DNA of 23,018 nucleotides from Candidatus Acetothermia bacterium (GTDB lineage Bacteria; Bipolaricaulota; Bipolaricaulia; RBG-16-55-9; DRXL01), in contig JAPWVB010000007.1 in NCBI GenBank assembly GCA_028275205.1, forward strand, positions 1 to 23,018, read 5' to 3'. The notes under the pieces were generated by a model. The model ran no database searches and was not told the DNA's origin. It worked only from the letters and a program-made list of their open reading frames with translations. Position 1 is the first letter of the stretch. Each line of letters opens with the position of its first letter. The position numbers and the translations under genes were made by a program. Shown here one piece after another: positions 13,286-20,573 of the stretch.

Positions 13286-13372
13286 GGAGAGGTGTCCGAG
13301 CGGACTAAGGGGCGTGCCTGGAGAGCACGTACCGGCGAAAGTCGGTCGTGGGTTCGAATCCCACCCTCTCCG
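13286..13372 (+). tRNA. tRNA-Ser (anticodon GGA)
   Basis: The acceptor arm GGAGAGG pairs with CCTCTCC (13365-13371) and the discriminator is G13372. The anticodon arm CGTGC-CTGGAGA-GCACG gives GGA, with a long variable arm and a TTCGAAT T-loop. CCA is not encoded: the next bases are CAAGC, the start of the hairpin element. Confidence 0.95.
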
Positions 13373-13442
13373 CAAGCTTCGCTTGACGTTCATCTTCGCC
13401 AGCCTCCGGCTGGCGAAGGCGTACGGTCCAGGCGAAGCCTGG
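13373..13442 (+). repeat. RNA-gene-flanking hairpin element, copy E
   Basis: CAAGC-ttc-GCTTG begins at the base after the tRNA discriminator. A central hairpin CTTCGCCAGCC...GGCTGGCGAAG around TCC follows, then CCAGGC-gaa-GCCTGG (13428-13442), whose last two bases are the first two bases of the SRP RNA stem. The element thus fills the whole space between the two RNA genes. Confidence 0.9.
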
Positions 13443-13550
13443 GTCGGCCCGCTGCGGAGCGGCGGCGCAGGCCGTCGAACCCCGCCAGGCCCGGAAGGGA
13501 GCAACGGTAAGACGATCCCTGCGGGCGTCGTATCTGGGGCGGGCCGATCC
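13441..13550 (+). ncRNA. ffs: Signal recognition particle 4.5S-type RNA
   Basis: The conserved apical domain CCAGGCCCGGAAGGGAGCAA (GGAAG tetraloop and asymmetric AGCAA loop) is present around 13486-13505. The ends pair as a closing stem, TCGGCCCGC (13444-13452) with GCGGGCCGA (13539-13547), extended by three more pairs. About 110 bases, the small bacterial type without an Alu domain. It binds Ffh for cotranslational membrane targeting. A tRNA-Ser next to the SRP RNA is also known from other bacteria. Confidence 0.93.
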
Positions 13551-13575
13551 AAGCTCACTCACAAAAGGAGGACCT

Positions 13576-14778
13576 ATGCCGTCCATCAGTTGGCGAGCCC
13601 GATCTGTGCAAGCCTCGCCCATCCGCAAACTCAAACCCCTCGCCGACCAAGCCAAACGCGCCGGAAAGAAAATCTATCACTTAAATATCGGGCAACCCGA
13701 CATCCCTACACCTAAAGAATACTTTGACGGTATTCGCCAAGCTGCTCAGGGCGTCCTCGCGTACAGCCCCTCCCAGGGGCTCGATGAAGCCCTCGACGCA
13801 CTTGCCGAATACTATCAGACGTTCGGGATTCCGCTCAGTCGAGACCAGCTCATCGTCACCACCGGCGGCAGCGAAGCGATCACGTTCGCCATGCTCGCCG
13901 TCACTGACGTGGGCGACGCTATCTTAGTCCCAGAGCCGTACTACACGAATTATAACTCCTACGCCCAGATCACAGGGATTCAGATCGTGCCCATCGAGAC
14001 GTGCGCTGAGGATGGCTTCCGCCTCCCGGACAGAAAATCCATCGAGAGCAAGATCACCCCGAAGACAAAAGCGATCTTGTTCTGCAATCCCGGCAACCCC
14101 ACCGGCGTCGTCTACACCAAGGCTGAGCTTGAGATGCTCGCGGAGCTCGCGCTGAAATACAATCTCTATCTTATCGCCGACGAAGTCTATCGCGAGTTCA
14201 CGTATGATGGCGCCCAAGCGATCAGCGTGCTGCAGCTTCAGGGGATAGAAGATCGCGCGATCTTAGTTGACAGTATTTCGAAGAGATTTTCGGCGTGCGG
14301 GGCACGGCTGGGAGTGATCGCCAGTAAGAACGCTTCGGTGATGGAATCGGCGCTCAAATTCGCGCAGGCGCGGCTGTCGCCGCCGACCCTCGAGCAGTAT
14401 GGGCTTATTTATCTGTTAAAGTCTTCGCGCTATCAAGATTTTGTGCGCCAGATGATCGCCGAGTTTCAGCAGCGCAGAGACGTAGTCTACGCAGAGCTTC
14501 AGAAGATTCCGGGGGTGAGCTGTCCCAAGCCCAACGGGGCGTTCTATATCATTGCGAAGCTCCCCGTCGAGGACGCGGAGCACTTTGCCCGATGGCTTCT
14601 GACGGATTTTGCTCTGGACAACGAGACGGTGATGCTCGCGCCAGCTGCTGAATTTTATGCAACGCCGGGGAAGGGCCGCGACGAGGTGCGCATCGCTTAT
14701 GTGCTCAAGGTGGACGTCCTCAAGCGAGCGATGAGCATCTTAAGAGAAGGGCTCCACGCATACACCCAAACGCGCTAG
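13576..14778 (+). CDS. PLP-dependent class I aminotransferase
   Basis: This 400-residue fold-type I aminotransferase has NIGQPDIPTP near residue 36, the CNPGNPTGVVYT motif, ADEVYREFTYDG, and the PLP lysine in SISKRFSACGARLG. The pattern is that of the aspartate/aromatic aminotransferase subgroup; the exact amino acid is not clear. AGGAGG lies 5 bases before the ATG. The gene starts 26 bases after the SRP RNA and has no promoter of its own that I can see, so it is probably cotranscribed with the tRNA-Ser/SRP RNA unit. The next gene (tlyA) begins at the base after its stop. Confidence 0.93.
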   Translation: MPSISWRARSVQASPIRKLKPLADQAKRAGKKIYHLNIGQPDIPTPKEYFDGIRQAAQGVLAYSPSQGLDEALDALAEYYQTFGIPLSRDQLIVTTGGSEAITFAMLAVTDVGDAILVPEPYYTNYNSYAQITGIQIVPIETCAEDGFRLPDRKSIESKITPKTKAILFCNPGNPTGVVYTKAELEMLAELALKYNLYLIADEVYREFTYDGAQAISVLQLQGIEDRAILVDSISKRFSACGARLGVIASKNASVMESALKFAQARLSPPTLEQYGLIYLLKSSRYQDFVRQMIAEFQQRRDVVYAELQKIPGVSCPKPNGAFYIIAKLPVEDAEHFARWLLTDFALDNETVMLAPAAEFYATPGKGRDEVRIAYVLKVDVLKRAMSILREGLHAYTQTR

Positions 14779-15576
14779 ATGTCTCACAAAACTCGTCTCG
14801 ATCTCCTGCTTGTGGCGCGCGGGCTCTTCCAGTCCCGCGCTCAAGCCCAACGCGCCATCTCCGCTGGGCTCGTGCTCGTCAACGGACAAGTCATAGACAA
14901 AGCCGGTGCCCAAATCCCCAGCGACGCCCACATCGAACTCAAAGAGAAGCCGCGCTACGTCAGCCAGGGCGGCCTCAAGCTCGAAAGAGCCCTGCACGTC
15001 TTTCAGATAGATGTCGCAGACAAAGTCTGCCTCGACGTGGGCGCCTCGACCGGAGGATTCACAGACTGCCTCCTCCAGCACGGAGCAAAAAGAGTCTATG
15101 CCGTAGACGTGGGCAAGGGACAGCTAGATTGGAAACTTCGCGCCGACCCCAGGGTCGTCGTCCTCGAAGGGCTCAACGCGCGGTACTTAAAGCCCGAACA
15201 GATCGGCGAACCCGTGGATATCGCCACCGTAGACGTCTCGTTCATCTCGCTGAAACTGATCCTGCCCCCGCTCAAAGAGATCGTCAAGCCCAAGGGCGAT
15301 CTGATCTGTCTGGTCAAGCCCCAGTTTGAAGCCGGCCGAGAGCACGTCACGCGTGGCGGCGTCGTCAAAGATCCTTCAGTGCACCAGCGCGTTCTGGAAG
15401 AGCTTGCAAGCTTTGTGCAGACCCAGCTTGAGCTCTCGGTCGTCAACGCGACGCACTCCCCCATTAAGGGCCCTGCAGGGAATATTGAGTTCTTTTTGCA
15501 CGTCCGAAACGAACCCGCACAGAGCGCGCCCATTGACTGGGCGCGACTGGTCGAACACGCCCACAAAGAATTATAA
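14779..15576 (+). CDS. tlyA: TlyA-family rRNA 2'-O-methyltransferase
   Basis: This 265-residue protein has an N-terminal S4 RNA-binding domain (about residues 5-65: RLDLLLVARGLFQSRAQAQR, GLVLVNGQV) and a C-terminal FtsJ-like methyltransferase domain (about 75-245). The SAM loop is LDVGASTGGFTDCLLQHGA, followed by VYAVDVGKGQLDW, DVSFISL and LVKPQFEAGREHV. TlyA proteins methylate cytidines in 16S and/or 23S rRNA. The ATG follows the aminotransferase TAG with no gap. The full family length is present. Confidence 0.95.
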   Translation: MSHKTRLDLLLVARGLFQSRAQAQRAISAGLVLVNGQVIDKAGAQIPSDAHIELKEKPRYVSQGGLKLERALHVFQIDVADKVCLDVGASTGGFTDCLLQHGAKRVYAVDVGKGQLDWKLRADPRVVVLEGLNARYLKPEQIGEPVDIATVDVSFISLKLILPPLKEIVKPKGDLICLVKPQFEAGREHVTRGGVVKDPSVHQRVLEELASFVQTQLELSVVNATHSPIKGPAGNIEFFLHVRNEPAQSAPIDWARLVEHAHKEL

Positions 15577-15583
15577 TAGCTTC

Positions 15584-16273
15584 ATGGCCCAGCTTGTCTT
15601 CGATATCGAGACCGTGGGAATGCCCCTCGAATCCCTCGACGAAGCCCAACAGCAATATCTTCTGAAGTGGGCTGAGCGCGAGGAGACGCCTGAGCTTCAA
15701 CAACGCAAGCGCGAAGAACTCATCAGTCAATTCAATCTTTACCCGTTCACAGCGCACGTCGTCGCCATCGGGATGCTCAACGTTGAGAGCCACAAAGGCC
15801 GCGTCTACTACCAAGCCCCAGCGAAAGAGTCCTGGCGCTCTGAAGACAATCTCATCGAATACGAGTCGGGCAGTGAGATCGAGATTCTAAAAAAATTCTG
15901 GGAGGACGTGCGGCTCTATAAGCAGCTCATCACCTTCAACGGCCGGAGCTTCGATTGTCCGTTTCTAATGTTGCGCTCAGCAGTCTTGGGCATCAAGCCC
16001 AGCCGAAATTTAATGCCATCGCGCTCCGACACAGAGCACATAGATCTCTTGGAGCAATTGACGTTCCACGGCGTGACGCGACGGTTCAATCTCGACTTTT
16101 ACTGTCGAGCGTTTGGGATAGCAAGCCCCAAGGGGCGCCTCTCCGGCCCGCAGATCAACCAACTCTTTGCCGAAGGGAAATACCGCGAGATCGCGCAATA
16201 CTGCGCGGATGACGTGCGGGCGACGGCCGAGCTCTATCGGCGCTGGCGCGAGCTTTTAAGCTTCGAAGAATGA
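15584..16273 (+). CDS. Predicted 3'-5' exonuclease, PolB exonuclease-like
   Basis: This 229-residue protein of the DEDDy exonuclease group has FDIET (residues 6-10) as ExoI, ITFNGRSFDCPFL as ExoII and YCADDVRATAELY as ExoIII with the Tyr-x3-Asp spacing. The family (predicted 3'-5' exonuclease related to the PolB proofreading domain) acts on DNA or RNA ends; its in vivo role is not known. The start at 15584 lies 7 bases after the tlyA stop; an upstream in-frame extension overlaps tlyA and is not credible. coaE follows 4 bases after the stop. Confidence 0.9.
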   Translation: MAQLVFDIETVGMPLESLDEAQQQYLLKWAEREETPELQQRKREELISQFNLYPFTAHVVAIGMLNVESHKGRVYYQAPAKESWRSEDNLIEYESGSEIEILKKFWEDVRLYKQLITFNGRSFDCPFLMLRSAVLGIKPSRNLMPSRSDTEHIDLLEQLTFHGVTRRFNLDFYCRAFGIASPKGRLSGPQINQLFAEGKYREIAQYCADDVRATAELYRRWRELLSFEE

Positions 16274-16277
16274 GAAG

Positions 16278-16889
16278 ATGCTCATCGTTGGTCTAGCCGG
16301 AGGCATCGCCACGGGCAAGAGCCTCATCGCCCAAGAGATCGCCAAACTCCCCGGCGTCGTCGTCGTTGACGCCGACAAGGTCGCGTGGGAGACGTATAAG
16401 AAGAGCACCGAGATCTATAAGAAGCTCGTGGCACGCCTTGGCCAAGAGATTCTTTCCGAAGACGGCGAGATCGATAGAAAGAAGCTGGGCGCGCTCGTCT
16501 TCTCTGACCCGCACGCGCGGGAGTTCGTCAACGCCACGGTCCACCCGGCTGTCCAAGAAGCCCTCGAGAAGATAGCCAAGGCCCAACGTGCTCAAGGTAC
16601 AAAACTCTTAGTGATAGAAGCAGCGCTTTTGCTGGAATCGCCCCACGTGCGGCGCGATTTTTTCGATTATATTATCTTCGTGAGCGCCCCGCGCGACGCG
16701 CAGATTCATAGACTCATAACGCGCAGCAAGCTCTCCCCCGAAGAAGCCCGCCGCCGCGTGGAAGCCCAAACCCCACCGGAGCTGCTTGCCCCTCAAGCTG
16801 ACTTCGTGCTCGACACTTCCGGGACTATTGAAGAGACGCTGGAGCGCGCGCGCACGCTCTTCCAGTCGCTCTTAGCGCGCGCAGAGTGA
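16278..16889 (+). CDS. coaE: Dephospho-CoA kinase
   Basis: This 203-residue enzyme of the last step of coenzyme A synthesis phosphorylates the 3'-OH of dephospho-CoA with ATP. The P-loop is GLAGGIATGKS (residues 5-15), followed by VVVDADKVAWE, VHPAVQEALEK, LLVIEAALLLES and the lid arginines in LITRSKLSPEEARRRVEAQ. The length is typical. It sits 4 bases after the exonuclease stop and is the last protein gene of the unit that begins at tRNA-Ser(GGA). Confidence 0.95.
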   Translation: MLIVGLAGGIATGKSLIAQEIAKLPGVVVVDADKVAWETYKKSTEIYKKLVARLGQEILSEDGEIDRKKLGALVFSDPHAREFVNATVHPAVQEALEKIAKAQRAQGTKLLVIEAALLLESPHVRRDFFDYIIFVSAPRDAQIHRLITRSKLSPEEARRRVEAQTPPELLAPQADFVLDTSGTIEETLERARTLFQSLLARAE

Positions 16890-17065
16890 TCTCCGTCACA
16901 CGCCCGTGTCCCCAGAAAACTTCTTGGGGTCGCCCCCTGGGAGCGGACAGGGCTCCTCTCATTCCCTTGGCAAGCCCCGTATACTTGGGGCGATCTTCTA
17001 AACATTGGCGGAAACCTCCGATCAGCAGCCCCCTGGCTCACGCACGGCCGGGGGGTCGCTCTTTT
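16890..17065 (+). ncRNA. Structured RNA tail or small RNA gene after coaE
   Basis: About 140 bases after the coaE stop can fold into a row of hairpins: ACAC/GTGT; CCCC-AGAA/TTCT-GGGG (16910-16929) with one bulge; GGAGC/GCTCC (16940-16956); GCCCC/GGGGC (16974-16991); and CGG/CCG (17009-17020). TGATC at 16887 and GATCA at 17020 could close them into one domain. A terminator follows at once, and hairpin copy F abuts its end, just as other copies abut RNA genes. I cannot match it to 6S, tmRNA or RNase P RNA. It may be a 3' UTR rather than a free RNA. Confidence 0.45.
17029..17065 (+). terminator. Rho-independent terminator after coaE
   Basis: The stem CCCCCTGGC (17029-17037) pairs with GCCGGGGGG-side bases 17047-17055 (nine pairs, one G-T), followed by a T-rich run ending CTTTT at 17065. 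It closes the tRNA-Ser/SRP/aminotransferase/tlyA/exonuclease/coaE unit. Confidence 0.75.
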
Positions 17066-17135
17066 CAAGCTTCGCTTGACCTCCATCTTCGCCAACCTGC
17101 GGTTGGCGAAGGCGAACAGTCCAGACGAAGTCTGG
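17066..17135 (+). repeat. RNA-gene-flanking hairpin element, copy F
   Basis: CAAGC-ttc-GCTTG (17066-17078) starts at the base after the terminator T run. A central hairpin CTTCGCCAACC...GGTTGGCGAAG follows, then CCAGAC-gaa-GTCTGG (ending 17135). A further worn hairpin GGAC-ttc-GTCC lies near 17163. The rest of 17136-17230 holds only a possible promoter. Confidence 0.88.
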
Positions 17136-17192
17136 AGGACATAAGTGCGGGTAAAAAGTGCCGGACTTCGTCCCGTCCAGGGGCAGGCTCGC

Positions 17193-17221
17193 TTCAAATT
17201 GACGTAGCTTCAAAGTACGAT
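17193..17221 (+). promoter_or_regulatory. Possible promoter of the gene at 17231
   Basis: TTCAAA (17193-17198) and TACGAT (17216-17221) are 17 bases apart. The -10 box ends 9 bases before the ATG and there is no ribosome site between them, so a leaderless mRNA is likely. An overlapping TTGACG at 17199 has a poorer -10 partner. Confidence 0.45.
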
Positions 17222-17230
17222 AAGCGCGCT

Positions 17231-17863
17231 ATGAAGAAGACAAAGCGGGTCCAACGCTGGAGCGTCCTTGTGCTCATCATCGCGACGGCGGTGCTCATGG
17301 GGTGGTCCGTCTCCCGCCCCATGCCCCGCCCTCTCCCTGCCTTGCCGCCAGGGATCGCCCTCGCACAACTCTCGGAAGCCCCGCAGCCCTCCAAACTAGA
17401 GGATGGCTCAGATTTCATCAACCCGCTGCGCTTCCCCGCTCGACCCCCGGCCAAAAGAATAGTTCCAAGTTCGAAGCTTCAAGTTCAAAGTTCAGAGACG
17501 GAAGCCCCAGCACACCGCCCAGCTCCGTCGGTCATCCCCGGACGCGCTATCCGTCTAGAACCGAAGGGCTCGCTCACCGTCTCGCTGTCGGGGCGGATCG
17601 AGTTCATCGCTACCCTCATCAATATTCATAAGGGCGACTGGCGCGTCATCGGCGAGCTCTACGTCACCAAGGGCGATGGGATGACCGAAAGACTCTTTGG
17701 CCCGCGGGCGATCCGTCTGGGGCCAGCTCAGACCCTGCGCCTGCCCGTGGGGTTTGGCGCCAAACGCTTCCCGCCAGGGCCTACGCAGTTTATGGCGGTC
17801 CTCAAAGACCAAGCCGGACAGGTCCTCGATCAAGCGATCATTACCTTCGAGCTTGGGCAGTGA
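17231..17863 (+). CDS. Membrane-anchored or exported protein of unknown function
   Basis: This 210-residue protein has a basic N-terminus and one hydrophobic segment (about residues 11-24), then a long proline-rich, low-complexity region (about 26-105) and a beta-rich C-terminal domain (about 108-210). That domain contains GSLTVSLSGRIEFIATLINI, GDWRVIGELYVTKGDG and an AVLKDQAGQVLDQAIITFEL ending. I do not recognise the family; it may be an Ig-like surface module. Part of the proline-rich stretch (SSKLQVQSSE) comes from a TTCAAG/TTCAAAG-type DNA repeat, so the linker may have grown by repeat expansion. It stands alone between repeat copy F and a minus-strand gene. Confidence 0.7.
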   Translation: MKKTKRVQRWSVLVLIIATAVLMGWSVSRPMPRPLPALPPGIALAQLSEAPQPSKLEDGSDFINPLRFPARPPAKRIVPSSKLQVQSSETEAPAHRPAPSVIPGRAIRLEPKGSLTVSLSGRIEFIATLINIHKGDWRVIGELYVTKGDGMTERLFGPRAIRLGPAQTLRLPVGFGAKRFPPGPTQFMAVLKDQAGQVLDQAIITFELGQ

Positions 17864-17866
17864 AGT

Positions 17867-18154
17867 TCATCCCAGCTCGGGGTCGGCTTGGGAGACCAAT
17901 CCCCATGCTGCTGCTTGGCGCGACCACGGCCGGGCACGCATCCCCTCAGCAGGATTGCACGTTGTCGAAAGCCCACAGAGGGGAGAGGCCTCCATCTCGT
18001 AGTGGAGCACGCGCTTGAGCGCGCGCTCAAGGCGCTGCTTAAACTCCGGCGCCGCCGGCCCATACTGCCGCTCGATCTCCCCAAGCGCCGCCTCGGTCAA
18101 GCGCTGTAGAAAGAGCTCGATCCCGATGCCGTCGCGCAACCGAAAGCCCGCCAT
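17867..18154 (-). CDS. Small protein of unknown function
   Basis: This 95-residue protein starts at the ATG at 18154, where AGGAGG lies 5 bases upstream. The N-terminal part (about residues 4-55) is strongly helical and charged, with FRLRDGIGIELFLQRLTEAAL and a run of Arg/Glu/Leu (QRLERALKRVL); the C-terminal 40 residues are irregular with two cysteines (LCGLSTTC). I do not recognise it. It is a single gene on the minus strand, ending 3 bases from the stop of the convergent gene at 17863. A weak promoter (TTGTTG-17-TACAGT) lies just before the ribosome site. Confidence 0.6.
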   Translation of the reverse strand: MAGFRLRDGIGIELFLQRLTEAALGEIERQYGPAAPEFKQRLERALKRVLHYEMEASPLCGLSTTCNPAEGMRARPWSRQAAAWGLVSQADPELG

Positions 18155-18289
18155 CGTCGCCTCCTTTCTCCTTTCACTGTAGCTGGGCTCCTGACCCACA
18201 ACAATGTCGCCCGTCATGCTCTGATATGCTTTAGATCAAAGCCTCTCTCGCAACGTGACGAAGAGCAGTTTTTCAGTTGGCCCAGATCA

Positions 18290-18319
18290 TTGAGCCTTCG
18301 GCCCTAGCCGCGCTAGGAT
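18290..18319 (+). promoter_or_regulatory. Possible promoter of the por/ior operon
   Basis: TTGAGC (18290-18295) and TAGGAT (18314-18319) are 18 bases apart, with a start near 18326 and the first ATG at 18343. Matches are moderate. Confidence 0.5.
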
Positions 18320-18342
18320 GGAACCGCTGGGAGTTGATCCCC

Positions 18343-18921
18343 ATGATCGAAGTGCGGTTCCACGGGCGGGGCGGGCAGGGAGCGGTCGTCGCTTCGGAGA
18401 TCTTAGCCACAGCCCTCTTCAAAGAGGGCAAATTCGTCCAAGCGTTTCCGGCGTTCGGCGTGGAGCGTCGCGGCGCCCCAGTCATGGCTTTTTTGCGATT
18501 CGATGACGCCCCCATCCGCCGACGGTGTCAGATCTACGAGCCCGATCACGTCGTCGTCCTCGACCCCACGCTGCTATTAGCTGTGGACGTCACCGCGGGG
18601 CTCAAGCCCCACGGGTCTATTCTTATCAACAGCGAAGCCTCTCCGGAGAGCTTCCCTGCGCTCAATAGATTTATTGTCGCGACGGTGCCCGCAGGGGAGA
18701 TCGCCGTGGCGCATGGCTTGGGCACTCGCACCAACCCCATCGTCAACACCGCGATCTTGGGGGCGTTTGTGCGGCTCACGGGGTTTGTCAGCTTAGAGAC
18801 CCTCATAGAAGCGATCGCCGAAAAGCTTCCGGAGCGCCAGCGCGAGCGCAACCAAGCCGCCGCCCGCGCGGCCTACGATGCCGTCAAGATCGCTGCGGCC
18901 CTCGAAAGGAGCGCACTATGA
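18343..18921 (+). CDS. porG: 2-oxoacid:ferredoxin oxidoreductase gamma subunit
   Basis: This 192-residue protein begins IEVRFHGRGGQGAVVASEIL, the signature of the gamma domain of pyruvate/2-oxoacid ferredoxin oxidoreductases, followed by FPAFGVERRGAPVMAFLRF. The family binds the CoA-dependent catalytic complex that converts 2-oxoacids to acyl-CoA and CO2 with reduction of ferredoxin, or works in reverse. I prefer the ATG at 18343 to an upstream in-frame Met, because the family starts there. Its stop overlaps the next start by 4 bases. The oxoacid (pyruvate, 2-oxoglutarate or branched-chain) cannot be fixed from this subunit. Confidence 0.9.
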   Translation: MIEVRFHGRGGQGAVVASEILATALFKEGKFVQAFPAFGVERRGAPVMAFLRFDDAPIRRRCQIYEPDHVVVLDPTLLLAVDVTAGLKPHGSILINSEASPESFPALNRFIVATVPAGEIAVAHGLGTRTNPIVNTAILGAFVRLTGFVSLETLIEAIAEKLPERQRERNQAAARAAYDAVKIAAALERSAL

Positions 18922-20573
18922 GAAAGCCGATCGTCTTCACCAGCGAGCGCGAGATGCCCCCCATGGCCGTCTCGCTCGCCGATATGGGCCACAACTGCAC
19001 CGGCAGCTGGCGCTATATGCGCCCGATCTATAGCGAAAAGATCGCGCCGTGCAAGAACGCCTGCCCCCTGGGCAACGATATCCCCAGAATTCTCTCTTTA
19101 GTCTCTGAGGGGCGCTACGAAGAGGCCTGGCGACTCTTCCGTCAAACTTCCCCGTTGCCCGGAGTCTGCGGGCGAGTCTGCTATCACCCATGCGAGACCA
19201 AATGCAACCGCAAAGATTTCGACGAAGCACTCTCCATAGCTTCTATTGAGCGCTTTGTCGCCGATGCGTGCTTCGACCTTGAAGACAAAGTTTCAGAACG
19301 CCCGCGACGATCCGAGAAGATCGCGATCGTGGGCTCCGGCCCAGCAGGGCTGACCTGCGCGTATTTTCTAGCAAAAGACGGCTACGCCGTCACGGTCTTT
19401 GAGGCCGCCAGCCAACCTGGAGGAATGCTCCGTCTAGGAATCCCGCCCTATCGGCTCCCGCGCGAAGTCTTAAACCGCGAGATCGAGCTGATCGCTCGCT
19501 GGGGCGTGGAATTCCGAACCAACACCAAGATCGGACAAGATATAGATATCGAAAAGCTCTGGGAGCAGTACGACGCGCTCTTTATCGCTACGGGAGCGCA
19601 CCGCAGCCGAGCGTTGAACATCCCTGGGGAAGAGCTTGCCCTGACGGGATTGGAGTTTCTCAAGGCCGTCAACGCCGGGCAGACTGTCCATATCGGGAAG
19701 AGAGTGCTCATCATTGGTGGGGGCAACACCGCGATGGACTGCGCGCGCACGGCGCTCAGACTCGGCGCTCAGCCCATCGTTGTCTATCGGCGCACGCGCG
19801 AAGAGATGCCCGCTATTGCTGAAGAGATCGAAGAAGCTGAGCACGAAGGGACGCAGTTTGAGTTTCTCGCCGCGCCGACAGCGATCTATCAGCGCGACGG
19901 CACGCTCGAGGTGCACTGTATCCGTATGCAGCTTGGGGAGCCCGATGCGAGCGGGCGCCGCCGCCCTATCCCCATCCCCGGCTCAGACTTTGTGATGCGG
20001 GCAGATTCCGTGCTCAAGGCCGTGGGCGAAGAGCCTGAGCTCTCGTTCTTATCTGAGCGCCTGGAGACAAGCGAAGGGATCGTGCTGGAGCGAGCCCAAG
20101 GGCTGCTGGAGCGCGCGGGGATCTTCGTCGGTGGCGACGCCCAGACCGGCCCAAGCACCGTCGCCCAAGCGATGCGCTCCGGCAGAGAGACTGCGTTTGC
20201 TATTATGCGATTCCTGCGCGGCGAGCGCAAGCCCAAAGCCCCTCAGCTCGACGAAGCCCTGCGCGTGAACTTCAGCTATTTTGCTCACAAGCCCAGAGTC
20301 GCAACACCTCAGCTCCCGGTCGCAGAGAGAATCTCGAGCTTTGCCGAGACGAAGCGCGCCCTCTCCGCAGACCAAGCGCGCGTGGAAGCCCAACGCTGCT
20401 TTTCGTGCGGGGTCTGCAACAACTGCGATAACTGCTGGGTCTTCTGCCCCGACGCCGCGATCACACGGATAGACAGTACCTACCAAGTGAACTATGACTT
20501 CTGTAAGGGCTGCGGGATCTGCGCCGAAGAGTGCCCTCGCAGCGTGATCTCGCTCGTCGAGGAGGAGCTATGA
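18918..20573 (+). CDS. NAD(P)/FAD oxidoreductase (GltD-like) fused to a 2[4Fe-4S] ferredoxin, oxidoreductase delta subunit
   Basis: This 551-residue protein has an N-terminal cysteine-rich domain (Cys45, 49, 84, 88, 92, 96, as in the glutamate synthase small subunit), an FAD loop GSGPAGL (139-145), an NAD(P) loop IGGGNTAMDCARTA (about 266), and C-terminal clusters CFSCGVCNNCDNCWVFCP and CKGCGICAEECP. It could pass electrons between NAD(P)H and the ferredoxin-type clusters of the POR core, giving an NAD(P)-linked complex. Standard PorD subunits are only the short ferredoxin part. It overlaps porG and porA by 4 bases each. Confidence 0.92.
   Translation: MRKPIVFTSEREMPPMAVSLADMGHNCTGSWRYMRPIYSEKIAPCKNACPLGNDIPRILSLVSEGRYEEAWRLFRQTSPLPGVCGRVCYHPCETKCNRKDFDEALSIASIERFVADACFDLEDKVSERPRRSEKIAIVGSGPAGLTCAYFLAKDGYAVTVFEAASQPGGMLRLGIPPYRLPREVLNREIELIARWGVEFRTNTKIGQDIDIEKLWEQYDALFIATGAHRSRALNIPGEELALTGLEFLKAVNAGQTVHIGKRVLIIGGGNTAMDCARTALRLGAQPIVVYRRTREEMPAIAEEIEEAEHEGTQFEFLAAPTAIYQRDGTLEVHCIRMQLGEPDASGRRRPIPIPGSDFVMRADSVLKAVGEEPELSFLSERLETSEGIVLERAQGLLERAGIFVGGDAQTGPSTVAQAMRSGRETAFAIMRFLRGERKPKAPQLDEALRVNFSYFAHKPRVATPQLPVAERISSFAETKRALSADQARVEAQRCFSCGVCNNCDNCWVFCPDAAITRIDSTYQVNYDFCKGCGICAEECPRSVISLVEEEL

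Noticed and set aside
13175..13558. Open frame extending mscL upstream by 128 codons
   Set aside because: It crosses the tRNA-Ser, element E and the SRP RNA; MscL has a good start with AGGAGG at 13174.
15326..15583. Upstream in-frame extension of the exonuclease gene
   Set aside because: It lies inside tlyA in another frame; the DEDD family starts at the ATG at 15584.
16890..17065. 6S RNA, tmRNA or RNase P RNA
   Set aside because: A row of separate hairpins does not fit the long 6S rod, and tmRNA/RNase P signature bases are missing.
3696..17135. CRISPR array or integrative-element attachment sites
   Set aside because: Copies are kilobases apart with no spacer pattern, no cas genes and no integrase gene in the window.
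16886..17230. Upstream extension of the gene at 17231
   Set aside because: It runs through the structured RNA, terminator and element F; a hydrophobic N-terminus begins at the ATG at 17231.
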